Of a stretch of DNA of 64,000 nt, positions 44,710 through 54,509 are shown one piece after another. The number at the start of each line of letters is the position of its first letter. Position 1 is the first letter of the stretch. Source of the DNA: Anderseniella sp051010195 (lineage in GTDB: Bacteria; Pseudomonadota; Alphaproteobacteria; Rhizobiales; Aestuariivirgaceae); NCBI GenBank assembly GCA_051010195.1, contig JBPCVV010000118.1, forward strand, positions 1 to 64,000, in the 5' to 3' direction. The translations under genes and the position numbers were made by a program. The notes under the pieces are model-generated. The model had not been told where the DNA came from. It searched no databases and saw only the letters and a list, made by a program, of their open reading frames with translations.

Positions 44710-45198
44710 TTATTTAGGCATGATCACGGCGTCGATAACGTGGATGACGCCGTTGTCTGCTGCGACATCGACAGTCACGACTTTGGCACCGTCAATCATC
44801 ACGCCGCTGTCGTCAGCAACGATCTTGGCTTCCGACCCCTGAGCGGTCTTGGCCATGGTTTGTTTGCCTGCAATGTCGGCGGCCATCACTTTGCCGGGTA
44901 CTACGTGGTAGGTGAGAATGGCAGCAAGTTGGTCCTTGTTTTCAGGCTTCAGCAGATCTTCCACGGTACCGGCCGGCAGCTTGGCAAAAGCCTCGTCGGT
45001 GGGTGCGAACACCGTGAACGGCCCATCGCCCTTCAAGGTGTCGACGAGCCCAGCTGCCTTGACGGCGGCAACGAGGGTGTTGAAGGAGCCGGCGGCAACC
45101 GCGGTATCTACGATATCTGCGGCTTTGGCACTCACGGTACCAAGAGCCAGTGAAGTTGCGACGGCAGTGGCCGCCAAGATCGAACGAATGCGAGTCAT
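44710..45198 (-). CDS. Secreted fasciclin (FAS1) domain protein
   Basis: 162 residues. A signal peptide ends VSAKAAD (about 24). One FAS1 domain follows with FNTLVAAVKAAGLVDTLKG (about 35-53), GPFTVFAPTDEAFAKLP (about 56-72) and a final NGVIHVIDAVIMPK. FAS1 domains mediate adhesion or matrix contacts; in bacteria their role is mostly unknown. ATG 45198 gives a proper signal peptide. The 237 bases from here to the oxygenase gene hold nothing recognisable. Confidence 0.9.
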   Translation of the reverse strand: MTRIRSILAATAVATSLALGTVSAKAADIVDTAVAAGSFNTLVAAVKAAGLVDTLKGDGPFTVFAPTDEAFAKLPAGTVEDLLKPENKDQLAAILTYHVVPGKVMAADIAGKQTMAKTAQGSEAKIVADDSGVMIDGAKVVTVDVAADNGVIHVIDAVIMPK

Positions 45199-45424
45199 GT
45201 GAGTATTCCCTTGTTTATCTGAACAGTTGAATTGTCCCAAGCACACCGTTCAACGCGTGTTGCCCGGGAACGGATGCCGGCATTTCACCTCGCGAAAATC
45301 TCCGGCCGGATAACGCCGATGTGAACGTTTCAGGTGATCCATCATTCAGTTGCCGCCATGTATCGCTGTGCATGCGGTCAAAAATTCGACTCGACATCGT
45401 TCTCTTTTTGTTCTATGACGCGGC

Positions 45425-46804
45425 ATGGGAAAGATCACACTGAGATTCGTCTGCCAGGGCTGCGGCGCTGCATATTCGAAATGGGCCGGGCGCTGCGAAA
45501 GCTGCGGCGACTGGAACTCGTTATCTGAAGAAACTTCGACACAGGTTCCGGTCTCAGGCGCCAAGGGTGCCGCTATGCCGAAAGGCCGTGCAACCCGGCT
45601 TGTCGGGCTGGAGGGCGAGACGCCGATGCCGGAGCGCATCATGACCGGTATTGCCGAGCTGGACCGGGTTGCCGGTGGCGGATTTGTACCGGGATCTGGC
45701 ATCCTTATCGGCGGAGACCCGGGCATTGGCAAATCCACCCTGTTAACACAGGCACTGGCCAGCGTTGCCAATGCCGGACACAAGGCGGTTTACATTTCAG
45801 GTGAAGAGGCAATTGACCAGGTACGATTGCGGGCACGGCGTCTCGGGCTCGGCACCTCTCCTGTCCTGCTTGCCGCTGAAACCAATGTCTCCGATATTCT
45901 GGCCACATTGAGCGAAGGTGAACCGCCGGCTGTGGTGGTGATCGATTCCATCCAGACCCTGTGGTCTCCAGTGATCGAAAGCGCACCGGGTACCGTCTCG
46001 CAGCTTCGCGCCGGCGCAGAAGCGCTGATCCGTTTCGCCAAGCAGAAGGGAGCGGCGGTCCTGCTGGTCGGGCATGTCACCAAGGACGGCCAGATTGCTG
46101 GGCCCAAGGTAGTCGAACACATGGTCGATACGGTGCTCTATTTCGAAGGCGACCGGGGCCATCAGTTCCGCATTCTGCGCGCGGTCAAAAACCGGTTCGG
46201 CCCGACAGATGAAATCGGCGTATTTGAAATGTCGGACGCCGGCCTGCTTGAGGTGGACAATCCTTCGCGCCTGTTCATGGGCTCCGGTGAAACGCCGACA
46301 CCGGGTTCGGCAATCTTTGCCGGCATGGAAGGCACCAGGCCACTTTTGATGGAAGTCCAGGCACTGGTTTCGCCATCCGCGCTTGGCACGCCGCGGCGCG
46401 CCGTGGTCGGCTGGGACCAGAACCGCCTGGCCATGGTGCTCGCGGTACTGGAAGCCCACGGCGGCGTGAATGTAGGTCAGCAGGACGTCTATCTGAATGT
46501 GGCAGGCGGCATAAGGGTCAAGGAACCGGCCGCGGACATGGCGGTGGCAGCAGCCCTGGTATCATCCCTGACCGGTGCGGTGATCCCGCCATCATGTGCT
46601 TTGTTCGGTGAAATCGCGCTGTCCGGCGCGCTGCGCCCGGTCGGCCAGAGCGACCAGCGCGCCCGGGAAGCGGCAAAGCTCGGACTGGAGACCGCGATAG
46701 TGGCGCAAGAAGGCGAAATGAAACAGCGTTCAGCGCCGGCCTTGCGCCAGATGGCCAGCGTGGCCGACCTGGTTGCCTATATTGCGGGACTGCCCAAAGG
46801 TTAG
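45425..46804 (+). CDS. radA: DNA repair/recombination ATPase RadA
   Basis: 459 residues. A zinc finger opens the protein (FVCQGCGAAYSKWAGRCESC, about 8-27). Walker A is GGDPGIGKSTLL (about 97), the RadA-specific KNRFG motif is in VKNRFGPTDEIGVF (about 254), and the Lon-protease-like C-terminal domain has GGIRVKEPAADMAVAAALVS. RadA drives branch migration during recombination. The 260 bases between it and cvpA hold no gene that I can see. Confidence 0.96.
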   Translation: MGKITLRFVCQGCGAAYSKWAGRCESCGDWNSLSEETSTQVPVSGAKGAAMPKGRATRLVGLEGETPMPERIMTGIAELDRVAGGGFVPGSGILIGGDPGIGKSTLLTQALASVANAGHKAVYISGEEAIDQVRLRARRLGLGTSPVLLAAETNVSDILATLSEGEPPAVVVIDSIQTLWSPVIESAPGTVSQLRAGAEALIRFAKQKGAAVLLVGHVTKDGQIAGPKVVEHMVDTVLYFEGDRGHQFRILRAVKNRFGPTDEIGVFEMSDAGLLEVDNPSRLFMGSGETPTPGSAIFAGMEGTRPLLMEVQALVSPSALGTPRRAVVGWDQNRLAMVLAVLEAHGGVNVGQQDVYLNVAGGIRVKEPAADMAVAAALVSSLTGAVIPPSCALFGEIALSGALRPVGQSDQRAREAAKLGLETAIVAQEGEMKQRSAPALRQMASVADLVAYIAGLPKG

Positions 46805-47064
46805 ATTAAACGTCGCGCCAGCCTGCCCCCGGTACGCAGGTCAGCCGTTGCGGATGCGAACCGGTCCAAACTTGAATTTCATCATGCAAGTTATGCAAAT
46901 ACGGTGTGTGTAACCACTCTGTCACATTGATTTTGACAGGCTTCCATGTCACACAGAGCCGACTTGCTGACCGGCGGGCCAGCTTGTCCTGTTAGTGTGC
47001 ATTGCATAGACGTGCGTTTGCCGTTTTGACCGCGCCGGCTGATGCCGGGGGAGTATTTTTGAAC

Positions 47065-47739
47065 ATGTCTTTCACATGGCTCGATGTAGTGCTGGTTTCT
47101 ATCATGTTGATTTCCGGTTTTCTCGCAGTCATGCGAGGATTTTTCCGTGAAATAATGTCACTTGTGGCCTGGGGCGGCGCGGCAGGAGCGGCTGCTCTTG
47201 TGTTGTCGGTACCGGAATTGCGCCAACAAGCATCGGACGTGCTGAAGCCTTACCTGGATAATAATGACACCCTGATCATCATTGCAATTGCCGGAATAGT
47301 GTTTCTGGTGATGCTGATCGTTCTGTCGATCATCACTGTGAAACTGTCCGATTCGCTGCTTGAATCCGGTGCGGGCCCGATCGACCGGACGCTGGGCTTC
47401 ATGTACGGCCTGACGCGCGGTCTCGTCCTGATGGTAATCATGTTCACACTTTTCGTCTGGTACATTCCGCGCGAAAAGGTGCCTAATGAGTTGCGCGATG
47501 CAGCCATGTTGCCATTGGTGGAGAATTCGTCGTTTTTCCTGGTGGACACCATGCTGACCATAGGATGGATGCAGCCGGCCCTGGCCGAGGACCTCAATGG
47601 CAAGATCAGGATTTCAGGCGGATCGCGTGCGAACAGCGAAACCACTCGCAGCAGCACCGGTGAGGGCAATTCAGGATACCAGTCGAACCAGCGAAATACG
47701 CTCGACCAGATTATTGAAAGTACGCAGGGCCAGCAGTAA
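47065..47739 (+). CDS. cvpA: CvpA family membrane protein
   Basis: 224 residues with about four helices. TWLDVVLVSIMLISGFLAVMRGFFREIMSL (in parts, about 4-33) and DRTLGFMYGLTRGLVLM (about 112-128) are CvpA hallmarks. A polar Ser/Asn/Arg-rich tail starts at about residue 180. CvpA is linked to colicin V export and envelope homeostasis. ATG 47065 follows GGGGGAG by 11 bases; TTG 47059 is a close alternative. It precedes purF as in many Proteobacteria. Confidence 0.9.
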   Translation: MSFTWLDVVLVSIMLISGFLAVMRGFFREIMSLVAWGGAAGAAALVLSVPELRQQASDVLKPYLDNNDTLIIIAIAGIVFLVMLIVLSIITVKLSDSLLESGAGPIDRTLGFMYGLTRGLVLMVIMFTLFVWYIPREKVPNELRDAAMLPLVENSSFFLVDTMLTIGWMQPALAEDLNGKIRISGGSRANSETTRSSTGEGNSGYQSNQRNTLDQIIESTQGQQ

Positions 47740-47779
47740 ATGATACAGTCTGCGGCCAGTGAGACCCAAAAGGCAGAGC

Positions 47780-49258
47780 ATGATGACGGACGCTCAAGAC
47801 AGACTGACCTTCGAACTGGATATGGACGGCGACAGCTTGCGCGAAGAATGCGGCGTTTTCGGCGTGTTCGGCCATGACGATGCCTCCGCCCTGACAGCGC
47901 TTGGACTGCATGCGTTGCAACACCGTGGCCAGGAGGCCTGCGGCATCGTTTCCTTCGACGGCCAGCGGTTCCACTCTGAACGTCGCATTGGACTGGTCGG
48001 CGATGCGTTTTCAAAACCGTCCACCATGGAACGGCTCAAGGGACGCTCGGCCGTTGGCCATACCCGGTATTCCACAACAGGCGAACAGGTGTTGCGCAAT
48101 GTGCAACCCATGTTTGCGGAACTGTCCACCGGCGGATTTGCCGTGGCCCACAACGGCAATATCACCAATGGGCTGGCGCTGCGCCGCTCGCTGATTGCCG
48201 AGGGCGCGATCTGCCAGTCGACATCCGACACCGAAGCCGTGCTGCACCTGGTGGCCCGGTCGCGCCAGCGCCACCTGGTTGACCGCTTCATTGATGCCAT
48301 CAAGGCACTGGAAGGCGCATATTCTCTGGTCTGCATGTCGTCGAAGAAAATGATCGGCGTACGCGATCCACTGGGAATTCGGCCGCTGGTGCTGGGGGAA
48401 CTGAACGGCGCCTATATACTGTCGAGCGAAACCTGCGCACTGGATATTATCGGCGCCAGTTTTGTGCGGGAGATCGAAAATGGCGAGGTGGTCGTCATAA
48501 CAGAAGATGGTGTTCAATCCATCAAACCGTTCCCGCCACAACAGGCGCGGCCGTGTATCTTTGAGTATATCTACTTCTCCCGCCCCGACAGTGTTATCGG
48601 AGGACGGTCGGTTTACCAGGTGCGCAAGGAGATGGGCCGCGAACTGGCCCGCGAGGCCGGCGCAGACGTCGACGTTGTCATCCCGGTTCCCGATTCAGGC
48701 GTACCGGCTGCTCTGGGCTATTCACAGGAAGCGGGCGTGCCGTTCGAACTGGGCATCATCCGTAACCACTATGTGGGCCGCACCTTCATTGAACCGACAC
48801 AGCAGATCCGTGCCTTGGGCGTAAAACTCAAACACAATGCCAACCGGGCGATTATCAAGGGCCAGCGCGTCATGCTTGTGGATGATTCCATCGTGCGCGG
48901 CACGACATCGGTCAAGATTGTCCAGATGATGTTCGAGGCCGGCGCCAGGGAAGTGCATATGGCGATCGCATCGCCGCCCATCACGCATCCGGATTTTTAC
49001 GGCATCGACACGCCGGAGCAGAAGGCGTTGCTGGCTGCAACCCACACGATTGAGGAAATGAGCGAATACATCGGCGTGCAATCGCTGACCTTCCTGTCGG
49101 TTGACGGTATCTACCGAGCGGCCGGTTATGAAAAGCGGGACCCTGTCCGCCCGCAATTCACCGATCATTGCTTCACCGGCGATTATCCAACCGCCTTGAC
49201 CGACTATAGCGACGGCGGTAACCCACATCAGTTGTCGCTGCTGGCTGAAGCGGGATAG
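47780..49258 (+). CDS. purF: Amidophosphoribosyltransferase
   Basis: 492 residues. A short propeptide precedes the nucleophile cysteine in REECGVFGVFGHDD (Cys about 24), as in the B. subtilis type. HRGQEACGIV and GHTRYSTTG belong to the glutaminase domain, and MLVDDSIVRGTTSVKIV (about 365) is the PRPP-binding loop. It makes phosphoribosylamine, the first committed purine step. Of the four iron-sulfur cysteines known in B. subtilis, two positions look non-cysteine here (HPDFYGID and FTDHCFTG), so a cluster is unlikely. Starts at ATG 47780 or 47783. Confidence 0.95.
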   Translation: MMTDAQDRLTFELDMDGDSLREECGVFGVFGHDDASALTALGLHALQHRGQEACGIVSFDGQRFHSERRIGLVGDAFSKPSTMERLKGRSAVGHTRYSTTGEQVLRNVQPMFAELSTGGFAVAHNGNITNGLALRRSLIAEGAICQSTSDTEAVLHLVARSRQRHLVDRFIDAIKALEGAYSLVCMSSKKMIGVRDPLGIRPLVLGELNGAYILSSETCALDIIGASFVREIENGEVVVITEDGVQSIKPFPPQQARPCIFEYIYFSRPDSVIGGRSVYQVRKEMGRELAREAGADVDVVIPVPDSGVPAALGYSQEAGVPFELGIIRNHYVGRTFIEPTQQIRALGVKLKHNANRAIIKGQRVMLVDDSIVRGTTSVKIVQMMFEAGAREVHMAIASPPITHPDFYGIDTPEQKALLAATHTIEEMSEYIGVQSLTFLSVDGIYRAAGYEKRDPVRPQFTDHCFTGDYPTALTDYSDGGNPHQLSLLAEAG

Positions 49259-49309
49259 ACCGGGCCCGACACTGGTTTCACCCGCGGTTTGAATTTCAGG
49301 AAACGATCC

Positions 49310-50041
49310 ATGGCAAAATCACTGGCTGGGCGCATCGCGCTGGTTACGGGCGCGTCACGCGGCATTGGCCGGGCGATTGCATTGCGGCTTGCACGCGAAG
49401 GCGCCCATGTGATTGCCACGGCGCGTACCGTCGGCGGCCTTGAGGAGCTTGATGACGACATCCAGGCAGGCGGCGGTTCGGCAACGCTGGTGCCGCTGGA
49501 CATCAAAGACTTTGCCGGCATCGACCGGCTGGGCACGCCGATCGCAGAACGCTGGGGCAAGCTTGATATTCTTATCGGCAATGCCGGCATCCTCGGGTCA
49601 CTGGCCCCGCTGCAGCATCTAAAACCGGACACATTCGACGACCTGATGGCGATCAATGTTACCGCCAACTACCGGCTGATCCGGTCACTGGAACCACTGA
49701 TCAAGGCGTCAGACGCCGGACGCGCCGTGTTCGTGACTTCCGGTGCTGCACACAAGGCGCGGGCCTACTGGGGCGGATACGCGGTGTCAAAGGCAGCGCT
49801 TGAAACGCTGGTGCGGACCTGGGCGGCGGAGCTTGAGACAACCAACGCCAAGGCAAACCTGCTGAACCCCGGCCCCATCGCCACCCGGATGCGGCGCCAG
49901 GCAATGCCGGGTGAAGACCAGGCAAACCTGCCCACACCGGAGCAGTTGGCGGATGCGATGATTTCGCTATGCTCGCCGGATGAAACGTCCAACGGTGCCA
50001 TTCATGATTTCAAGGATGGTGTGCTGACACAACGGAGTTGA
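49310..50041 (+). CDS. SDR-family NAD(P)-dependent oxidoreductase
   Basis: 243 residues. VTGASRGIGRAIALRLA (about 12-28), NAGILGSLAPL (about 86), VTSGAAHKARAYWGGYAVSKAA in parts (catalytic YAVSK at about 151) and NPGPIATRMR define a classical SDR. The ATG at 49310 follows AGGA by about nine bases. This SDR is often found after purF in Alphaproteobacteria; its substrate is unknown. It is followed within five bases by the hydratase-like gene. Confidence 0.9.
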   Translation: MAKSLAGRIALVTGASRGIGRAIALRLAREGAHVIATARTVGGLEELDDDIQAGGGSATLVPLDIKDFAGIDRLGTPIAERWGKLDILIGNAGILGSLAPLQHLKPDTFDDLMAINVTANYRLIRSLEPLIKASDAGRAVFVTSGAAHKARAYWGGYAVSKAALETLVRTWAAELETTNAKANLLNPGPIATRMRRQAMPGEDQANLPTPEQLADAMISLCSPDETSNGAIHDFKDGVLTQRS

Positions 50042-50045
50042 AACC

Positions 50046-50807
50046 ATGAATATCGCCCAGGCGCTGGCAGACGCCCGCACTCAAGAGCGCAAGCTGGATG
50101 CGTATCCGGGGGATGCCCCGGACAGTGAAGCCGCCGCCTTTGCGGTTCAATGTGAGGCCGCCAGCCTGACCGGATGGACGCAGACCGGCTGGAAAATCGG
50201 CTGCACCAGCAAAATGGCCCAGGACATGCTGCGGGCAGATGGCCCCTTCCCCGGCCCCGTCTATGCCGAACGTACGTTTCCCGACGATGGCGACGTGCCG
50301 ATGAGTAATGCGGCCATTCGGCTGGTTGAACCGGAAATTGCCTTCGTCATGGCGCGCGACCTGCCGAAAGGAGCTTCACAACACTCCATCGAAGACGCCA
50401 TTGCCGCCGCCGCGTCAGTTCACCTGTCGCTGGAACTGGTCAACCGGCGTCTGCCGGGTGGCCTTGAAGACGGCAATATGTGGAATATCGCGGACGGCGG
50501 ATGCAACGACGCCTTCGTGCTCGGGCCTGCAAATGAGGTACTGCCGGCAGGCGACTATGCGGCACTGGAACTGCACGTCAGCAAGAACAATCAGCCGGCT
50601 ACGACCGGTGTCGGCGCCAATGCGTTGGGTGGACCGGACATTGCACTGGCGTGGCTTGCAAATTATCTCAACACCCAAGGATTGATACTGAAAGCGGGAG
50701 ATGTGGTCACGACCGGTGTTGTCACCGGGCTGGTCTACGTCGACCCCGGCGACGAGATCATCAGCACGTGCGCGGGCTTGGGTGAAGTCAGCGCACGCTT
50801 TAACTAG
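50046..50807 (+). CDS. 2-keto-4-pentenoate hydratase / fumarylacetoacetate hydrolase-family protein
   Basis: 253 residues. TGWKIGCTSKMAQDML (about 42-57), FPGPVYAERTF (about 65) and a metal-binding glutamate pair in RLVEPEIAFVMARDLP (about 93-108) match the MhpD-like group; GDVVTTGVVTGL is the C-terminal part. The family hydrates or decarboxylates short oxo-acids using a divalent metal. Co-transcription with the SDR is likely; no pathway context is visible. Confidence 0.86.
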   Translation: MNIAQALADARTQERKLDAYPGDAPDSEAAAFAVQCEAASLTGWTQTGWKIGCTSKMAQDMLRADGPFPGPVYAERTFPDDGDVPMSNAAIRLVEPEIAFVMARDLPKGASQHSIEDAIAAAASVHLSLELVNRRLPGGLEDGNMWNIADGGCNDAFVLGPANEVLPAGDYAALELHVSKNNQPATTGVGANALGGPDIALAWLANYLNTQGLILKAGDVVTTGVVTGLVYVDPGDEIISTCAGLGEVSARFN

Positions 50808-50822
50808 ATTCACATCAAGCAG

Positions 50823-52274
50823 TTACCGCCGTTTCTTCGCCTTGTGGGCGTATGGATTGTTTTTGCCTTCGCGCAGGTTGATGCGCAGGGGCACGCCCCA
50901 AAGGCCGAAATCTTCGCGCAAACCGTTGATCAGGTAGCGGTTATAGCTTTCCGGCATGCTTGACGCGTTGGAGCAGAACACCACGAAAGTCGGTGGGCGG
51001 GCATTGACCTGGGTCATGTAGCGCAAGCGTATGCGCCGGCCACCTGGTGCCGGCGGCGGGTGGCGCTGTACCTGCTCCTCGAGCCAGTCATTGAGCCTGT
51101 TGGTGGGAATCCGCAAGTTCCACAGCTTGTAGGTTTCCATGACGGCGGGCATCAACTTGTGCACACCGCGGCCGCTCAGGCCGGAAAACGTCACAACTGC
51201 AATGCCGGAGACCTGGGGCAAAAGCCGGGTGACTTCCAGCTCGATGTCTCGGCGTAAATCGTCTTTTTCCTCGACCAGGTCCCATTTGTTGATCGCCAGC
51301 ACCATGGCCCTGCCCTCGCGCGCCATCAGCGATGCCAGTTGCAGATCCTGTTTTTCCAAGGGCTGGGTCGCATCGATGAGCAACACGACAACTTCAGCGA
51401 ACTTGATGGCGCGCAGGCCGTCGGACACGGACATCTTTTCCAGCTTGTCGTTGACCCGCGCCTTCTTGCGCATGCCGGCGGTGTCCCACAGCTTGATACG
51501 CTGTCCGTTCCACTCCCAGTCGAGACCTATGGCGTCCCGGGTAATGCCGGCTTCGGGACCGGTGAGCATGCGGTCTTCACCCACCAGCCGATTGATCAGC
51601 GTTGATTTTCCGGCATTGGGCCTGCCAACAATCGCAAGCCTCAAAGGCCGGTCCGGGGTCAGATCGTCTTCATCATCGGGATCAAAGGGAATGACGTCAT
51701 CGAAGTCATCTGCGTCACCATCTCCATCTGTGTCGTCGGCAACGGGACCGTGCAGTCTGAAAGCCTCTTCCAGCGCGTCGTACAGGTCGCCCAGACCCTC
51801 GCCGTGCTCCGCTGAAATCGCAACCGGATCACCCAGTCCAAGCGAATAGCTTTCCAGGCGACCTGCCTCACCCTTGCCGCCTTCGGCCTTGTTGGCGGCG
51901 ACTATGACCGGTTTGCCGGTTCTGCGGACGAGTTCAGCAAAGTGTTCATCCGACGGCGTAACGCCGGCCCTGGCATCGATCATGAACAGACATACGTCCG
52001 CCTGCTGGATCGCCTCGCGGCTCTGCTCGGTCATCCGGCGCGCCAGCGTATCTGGACCTGCATCTTCCAGGCCCGCCGTATCGACAATGCGAAATTTCAA
52101 ACCACCAATGCTGGCGTCACCCTCACGCCGGTCGCGGGTCACCCCGGGGCGATCGTCGACAAGCGCCAGGCGCTTGCCGGTCAACCGGTTGAACAGCGTC
52201 GACTTGCCAACATTCGGCCTGCCGACAATAGCGAGGGTGGGAAGCCGTCCGGCCTGTGCCGTCTGCGAGGCCAT
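50823..52274 (-). CDS. der: Ribosome biogenesis GTPase Der (EngA)
   Basis: 483 residues with two G domains: GRPNVGKSTLFNRLTGKR (about 17) and GRPNAGKSTLINRLVGEDR (about 214), each followed by DTAG motifs (VDTAGLEDAG, WDTAGMRKKA). A strongly acidic linker of about 35 residues (DTDGDGDADDFDDV) separates them and is longer than in E. coli. The KH-like C-terminal domain ends in a basic tail (YAHKAKKRR). Der acts in 50S subunit assembly. Confidence 0.96.
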   Translation of the reverse strand: MASQTAQAGRLPTLAIVGRPNVGKSTLFNRLTGKRLALVDDRPGVTRDRREGDASIGGLKFRIVDTAGLEDAGPDTLARRMTEQSREAIQQADVCLFMIDARAGVTPSDEHFAELVRRTGKPVIVAANKAEGGKGEAGRLESYSLGLGDPVAISAEHGEGLGDLYDALEEAFRLHGPVADDTDGDGDADDFDDVIPFDPDDEDDLTPDRPLRLAIVGRPNAGKSTLINRLVGEDRMLTGPEAGITRDAIGLDWEWNGQRIKLWDTAGMRKKARVNDKLEKMSVSDGLRAIKFAEVVVLLIDATQPLEKQDLQLASLMAREGRAMVLAINKWDLVEEKDDLRRDIELEVTRLLPQVSGIAVVTFSGLSGRGVHKLMPAVMETYKLWNLRIPTNRLNDWLEEQVQRHPPPAPGGRRIRLRYMTQVNARPPTFVVFCSNASSMPESYNRYLINGLREDFGLWGVPLRINLREGKNNPYAHKAKKRR

Positions 52275-52285
52275 GGTGAGGCTTT

Positions 52286-52957
52286 CTAGTTGGCGCTTGC
52301 CGGCACTTGCGGTTGAATTTGCGCTGATACAAGCACTGTACGAGCCCGCAGGGCTGCTGGTGTCGCGGGATCGGCCAGGATCAGCTTGAGCTGCTCATCG
52401 GCAGCCTTGAAATCGGAAGCACGAACGTGGGCCAGCGCCAGGATTTCACGCACGGCGTGGCGCCATGAGGAGTTTTCACTGTCAAGGCCTGACAGGCGGG
52501 AAGACAGGTCGGCAACACTATCCGTATCCACCAGGAGATACGCCGCGCGGACACGCGCCAGGTCGCGCAGTGGCTGGTCGACAGCACCGTCGGCGGTCAC
52601 ACCATCGTAAATCTTGACCGCTTCGGCCTTGTTGCCGTCCTGGCCAATCCGGGCGGCCTGAGACAACCTGGCAAGTACCGAATAGCCTTTGTGCCCGGAC
52701 TTGGTAATCTCGTCAAAGGCTGCGTCCGCTTCAGCCGTTTTGCCAGCAGCACTGAGCGTGATTGCATTGTACCATTCCATGCCGGCCTTTTCGGCCAGCT
52801 GGGCCTGCCAGTACTGCCAGCCCTTGTAGCTACCAACGAGTACAATAATGCCAATGCAGCCGGCAACAATCAGGGTGCCAAAGCGGTTCCATATCTGGGT
52901 GAGCTTGTCGCGGCGGACTTCCTCATCCACCTCACGAAACAGTCCGTCGTCACTCAT
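52286..52957 (-). CDS. Tetratricopeptide-like inner membrane protein (YfgM-like)
   Basis: 223 residues. A cytoplasmic start (MSDDGLFREVDEEVRRDKL) is followed by one helix (about 28-47) and helical repeats (AAGKTAEADAAFDEI; ALAHVRASDFKAADEQL). In E. coli the relative YfgM associates with SecYEG and lies by bamB and der. Here it precedes der, but no bamB follows: the upstream side is a gap and a multicopper oxidase. ATG 52957 was chosen; four more codons are open upstream. Confidence 0.86.
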   Translation of the reverse strand: MSDDGLFREVDEEVRRDKLTQIWNRFGTLIVAGCIGIIVLVGSYKGWQYWQAQLAEKAGMEWYNAITLSAAGKTAEADAAFDEITKSGHKGYSVLARLSQAARIGQDGNKAEAVKIYDGVTADGAVDQPLRDLARVRAAYLLVDTDSVADLSSRLSGLDSENSSWRHAVREILALAHVRASDFKAADEQLKLILADPATPAALRARTVLVSAQIQPQVPASAN

Positions 52958-53093
52958 CGGTCGATCCACGTGTTGATAAAAGGCGGCACATTTCCAATTT
53001 CACCGCGCTTGGTTGCGCCTTGGGTAAAGCAGGCGCTCAAACCGATCAAGGCAAATTGAGTTGATCAGGAAATATGCAGATACGTGGTCACAT

Positions 53094-54500
53094 TCAAATT
53101 TCCACGCTGAGCCAGGTCATCATGCCGGCTGCCTGATGCTCCAGCATGTGGCAATGCAGCATCCACTTGCCCGGGTTGTCGGCGACAAACGCCACCCGCA
53201 CACGGCTGTTCGCCGACATGACGACCGTGTCGCGCCAATCCAGATTGGCGACCGGCTTGTCATCAATCGCCAGCGGCAGCACGTGATGACCGTGCAAATG
53301 CATGGCATGGGGCCAGGCTGTCTTGTTGACGAAGTCAATCACCACTGTTTCACCCTTTTTCAGGCTGGCAAACGGCTCTTCGGTCATGCCTGCCACGCCA
53401 TTGAATGCCCAGGCCATGCCATTTTTCACAAGCTCGCGGATGTCAACGTCCCGCCCACGCAGTTTCGCGCCTGCCAGGCCGCCCATGGCACCACCTTCCA
53501 TGACCAGTTCACGTGGAGTGGTGCCGGCAATGTCCACTGTTGCCGGCAACCCGTTGTCAGGCAAGGCCGGCATGCCGCCGGTATCTGCCTCTCCGGCGGC
53601 ACCGGTCCGATCGATATAGGCGACTTCCAATGGCTCGTTGGCCTGGTTCAGGTTGGCCAGAACGATCTCATCCGATCCGCGCCGGATCATCAGGTCAGCC
53701 CTGCCACCGGGACCGAGTTGCAACGGGCTTGACCCCAGGTCGCGGGTTTTCCGCAAAGGCTGACCGTCCAGAGCAATGATGTGCGGCTCCGCGCCTTTTA
53801 GTTGCAAGTTCATGATGCGGGCATTGGCGCAATTGATCAGCCGAAGGCGCAGTCGCTTGTTTGCCGCCGCAGCAAGGCGTGGCCGGGACTCGCCGTTGAC
53901 GGTGAACCAGTTACCCAGCCTGCCGCCGTGCGCGGCCATGCGAATGTCGCCGAACGCCTGCTGATTGAGGGTGCCGTCATCGTTGATGAGCCAGTCGTCC
54001 AGCACCAGTGTCAGCTCTGCGGTGTCGGCAAACGGGTTTTTCTCTTCAACGATCAACGCACCATACAGGCCCTGTTCCACCTGCCTGGAAGAGTTGATGT
54101 GCGGATGATACCAGTAAGTGCCTGCATCCGGTGCGGTAAACACATACTCAAAGGCTTCACCCGGCTCGACCGGGTTTTGCGTCAAAGGCGTGCCGTCCAT
54201 GGCATTGTCAATGCGGATGCCATGCCAGTGCAGCATGGTGGGTTCATCCAGGCCGTTGATCAGACGAACCTTCACCTGGTCGTGGCGTTTGACACGAATT
54301 TCCGGACCGGGATTGACGCCGTTATAGGTCCATAACCGGGTTTCCTCGCCCCCTTCCAGGATAACATGTGGCACCTTCTGAATCTTCAGTTCAGTGAAGC
54401 CATCGTTTGCCGCATGAGCGCGCATTATCACCGGCCCACCACCGGTCACAGCAAAGGCTGCGGCGGATCCGGCGAGCATCTGGCGGCGGTCGAGGTGCAT
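53094..54500 (-). CDS. Tat-exported multicopper oxidase
   Basis: 468 residues. The N-terminus MHLDRRQMLAGSAAAF is a twin-arginine signal. All four copper-ligand segments are visible: HWHG (about 95), HPHINS (about 133), HAMHLHGHHV (about 398) and HCHMLEHQAAGMM (about 448-460), so type 1, 2 and 3 copper sites look complete. The cupredoxin order resembles CueO/SufI-like oxidases. GTG 54509 is in frame directly after panB, but ATG 54500 gives the compact Tat signal. Copper detoxification or phenol oxidation are both possible. Confidence 0.9.
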   Translation of the reverse strand: MHLDRRQMLAGSAAAFAVTGGGPVIMRAHAANDGFTELKIQKVPHVILEGGEETRLWTYNGVNPGPEIRVKRHDQVKVRLINGLDEPTMLHWHGIRIDNAMDGTPLTQNPVEPGEAFEYVFTAPDAGTYWYHPHINSSRQVEQGLYGALIVEEKNPFADTAELTLVLDDWLINDDGTLNQQAFGDIRMAAHGGRLGNWFTVNGESRPRLAAAANKRLRLRLINCANARIMNLQLKGAEPHIIALDGQPLRKTRDLGSSPLQLGPGGRADLMIRRGSDEIVLANLNQANEPLEVAYIDRTGAAGEADTGGMPALPDNGLPATVDIAGTTPRELVMEGGAMGGLAGAKLRGRDVDIRELVKNGMAWAFNGVAGMTEEPFASLKKGETVVIDFVNKTAWPHAMHLHGHHVLPLAIDDKPVANLDWRDTVVMSANSRVRVAFVADNPGKWMLHCHMLEHQAAGMMTWLSVEI

Positions 54501-54509
54501 GGGCGTCAC

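Noticed and set aside
46805..47064. Possible promoter TTGACA at 46933-46938 before cvpA
   Set aside because: No acceptable -10 box at 16-18 bases downstream.
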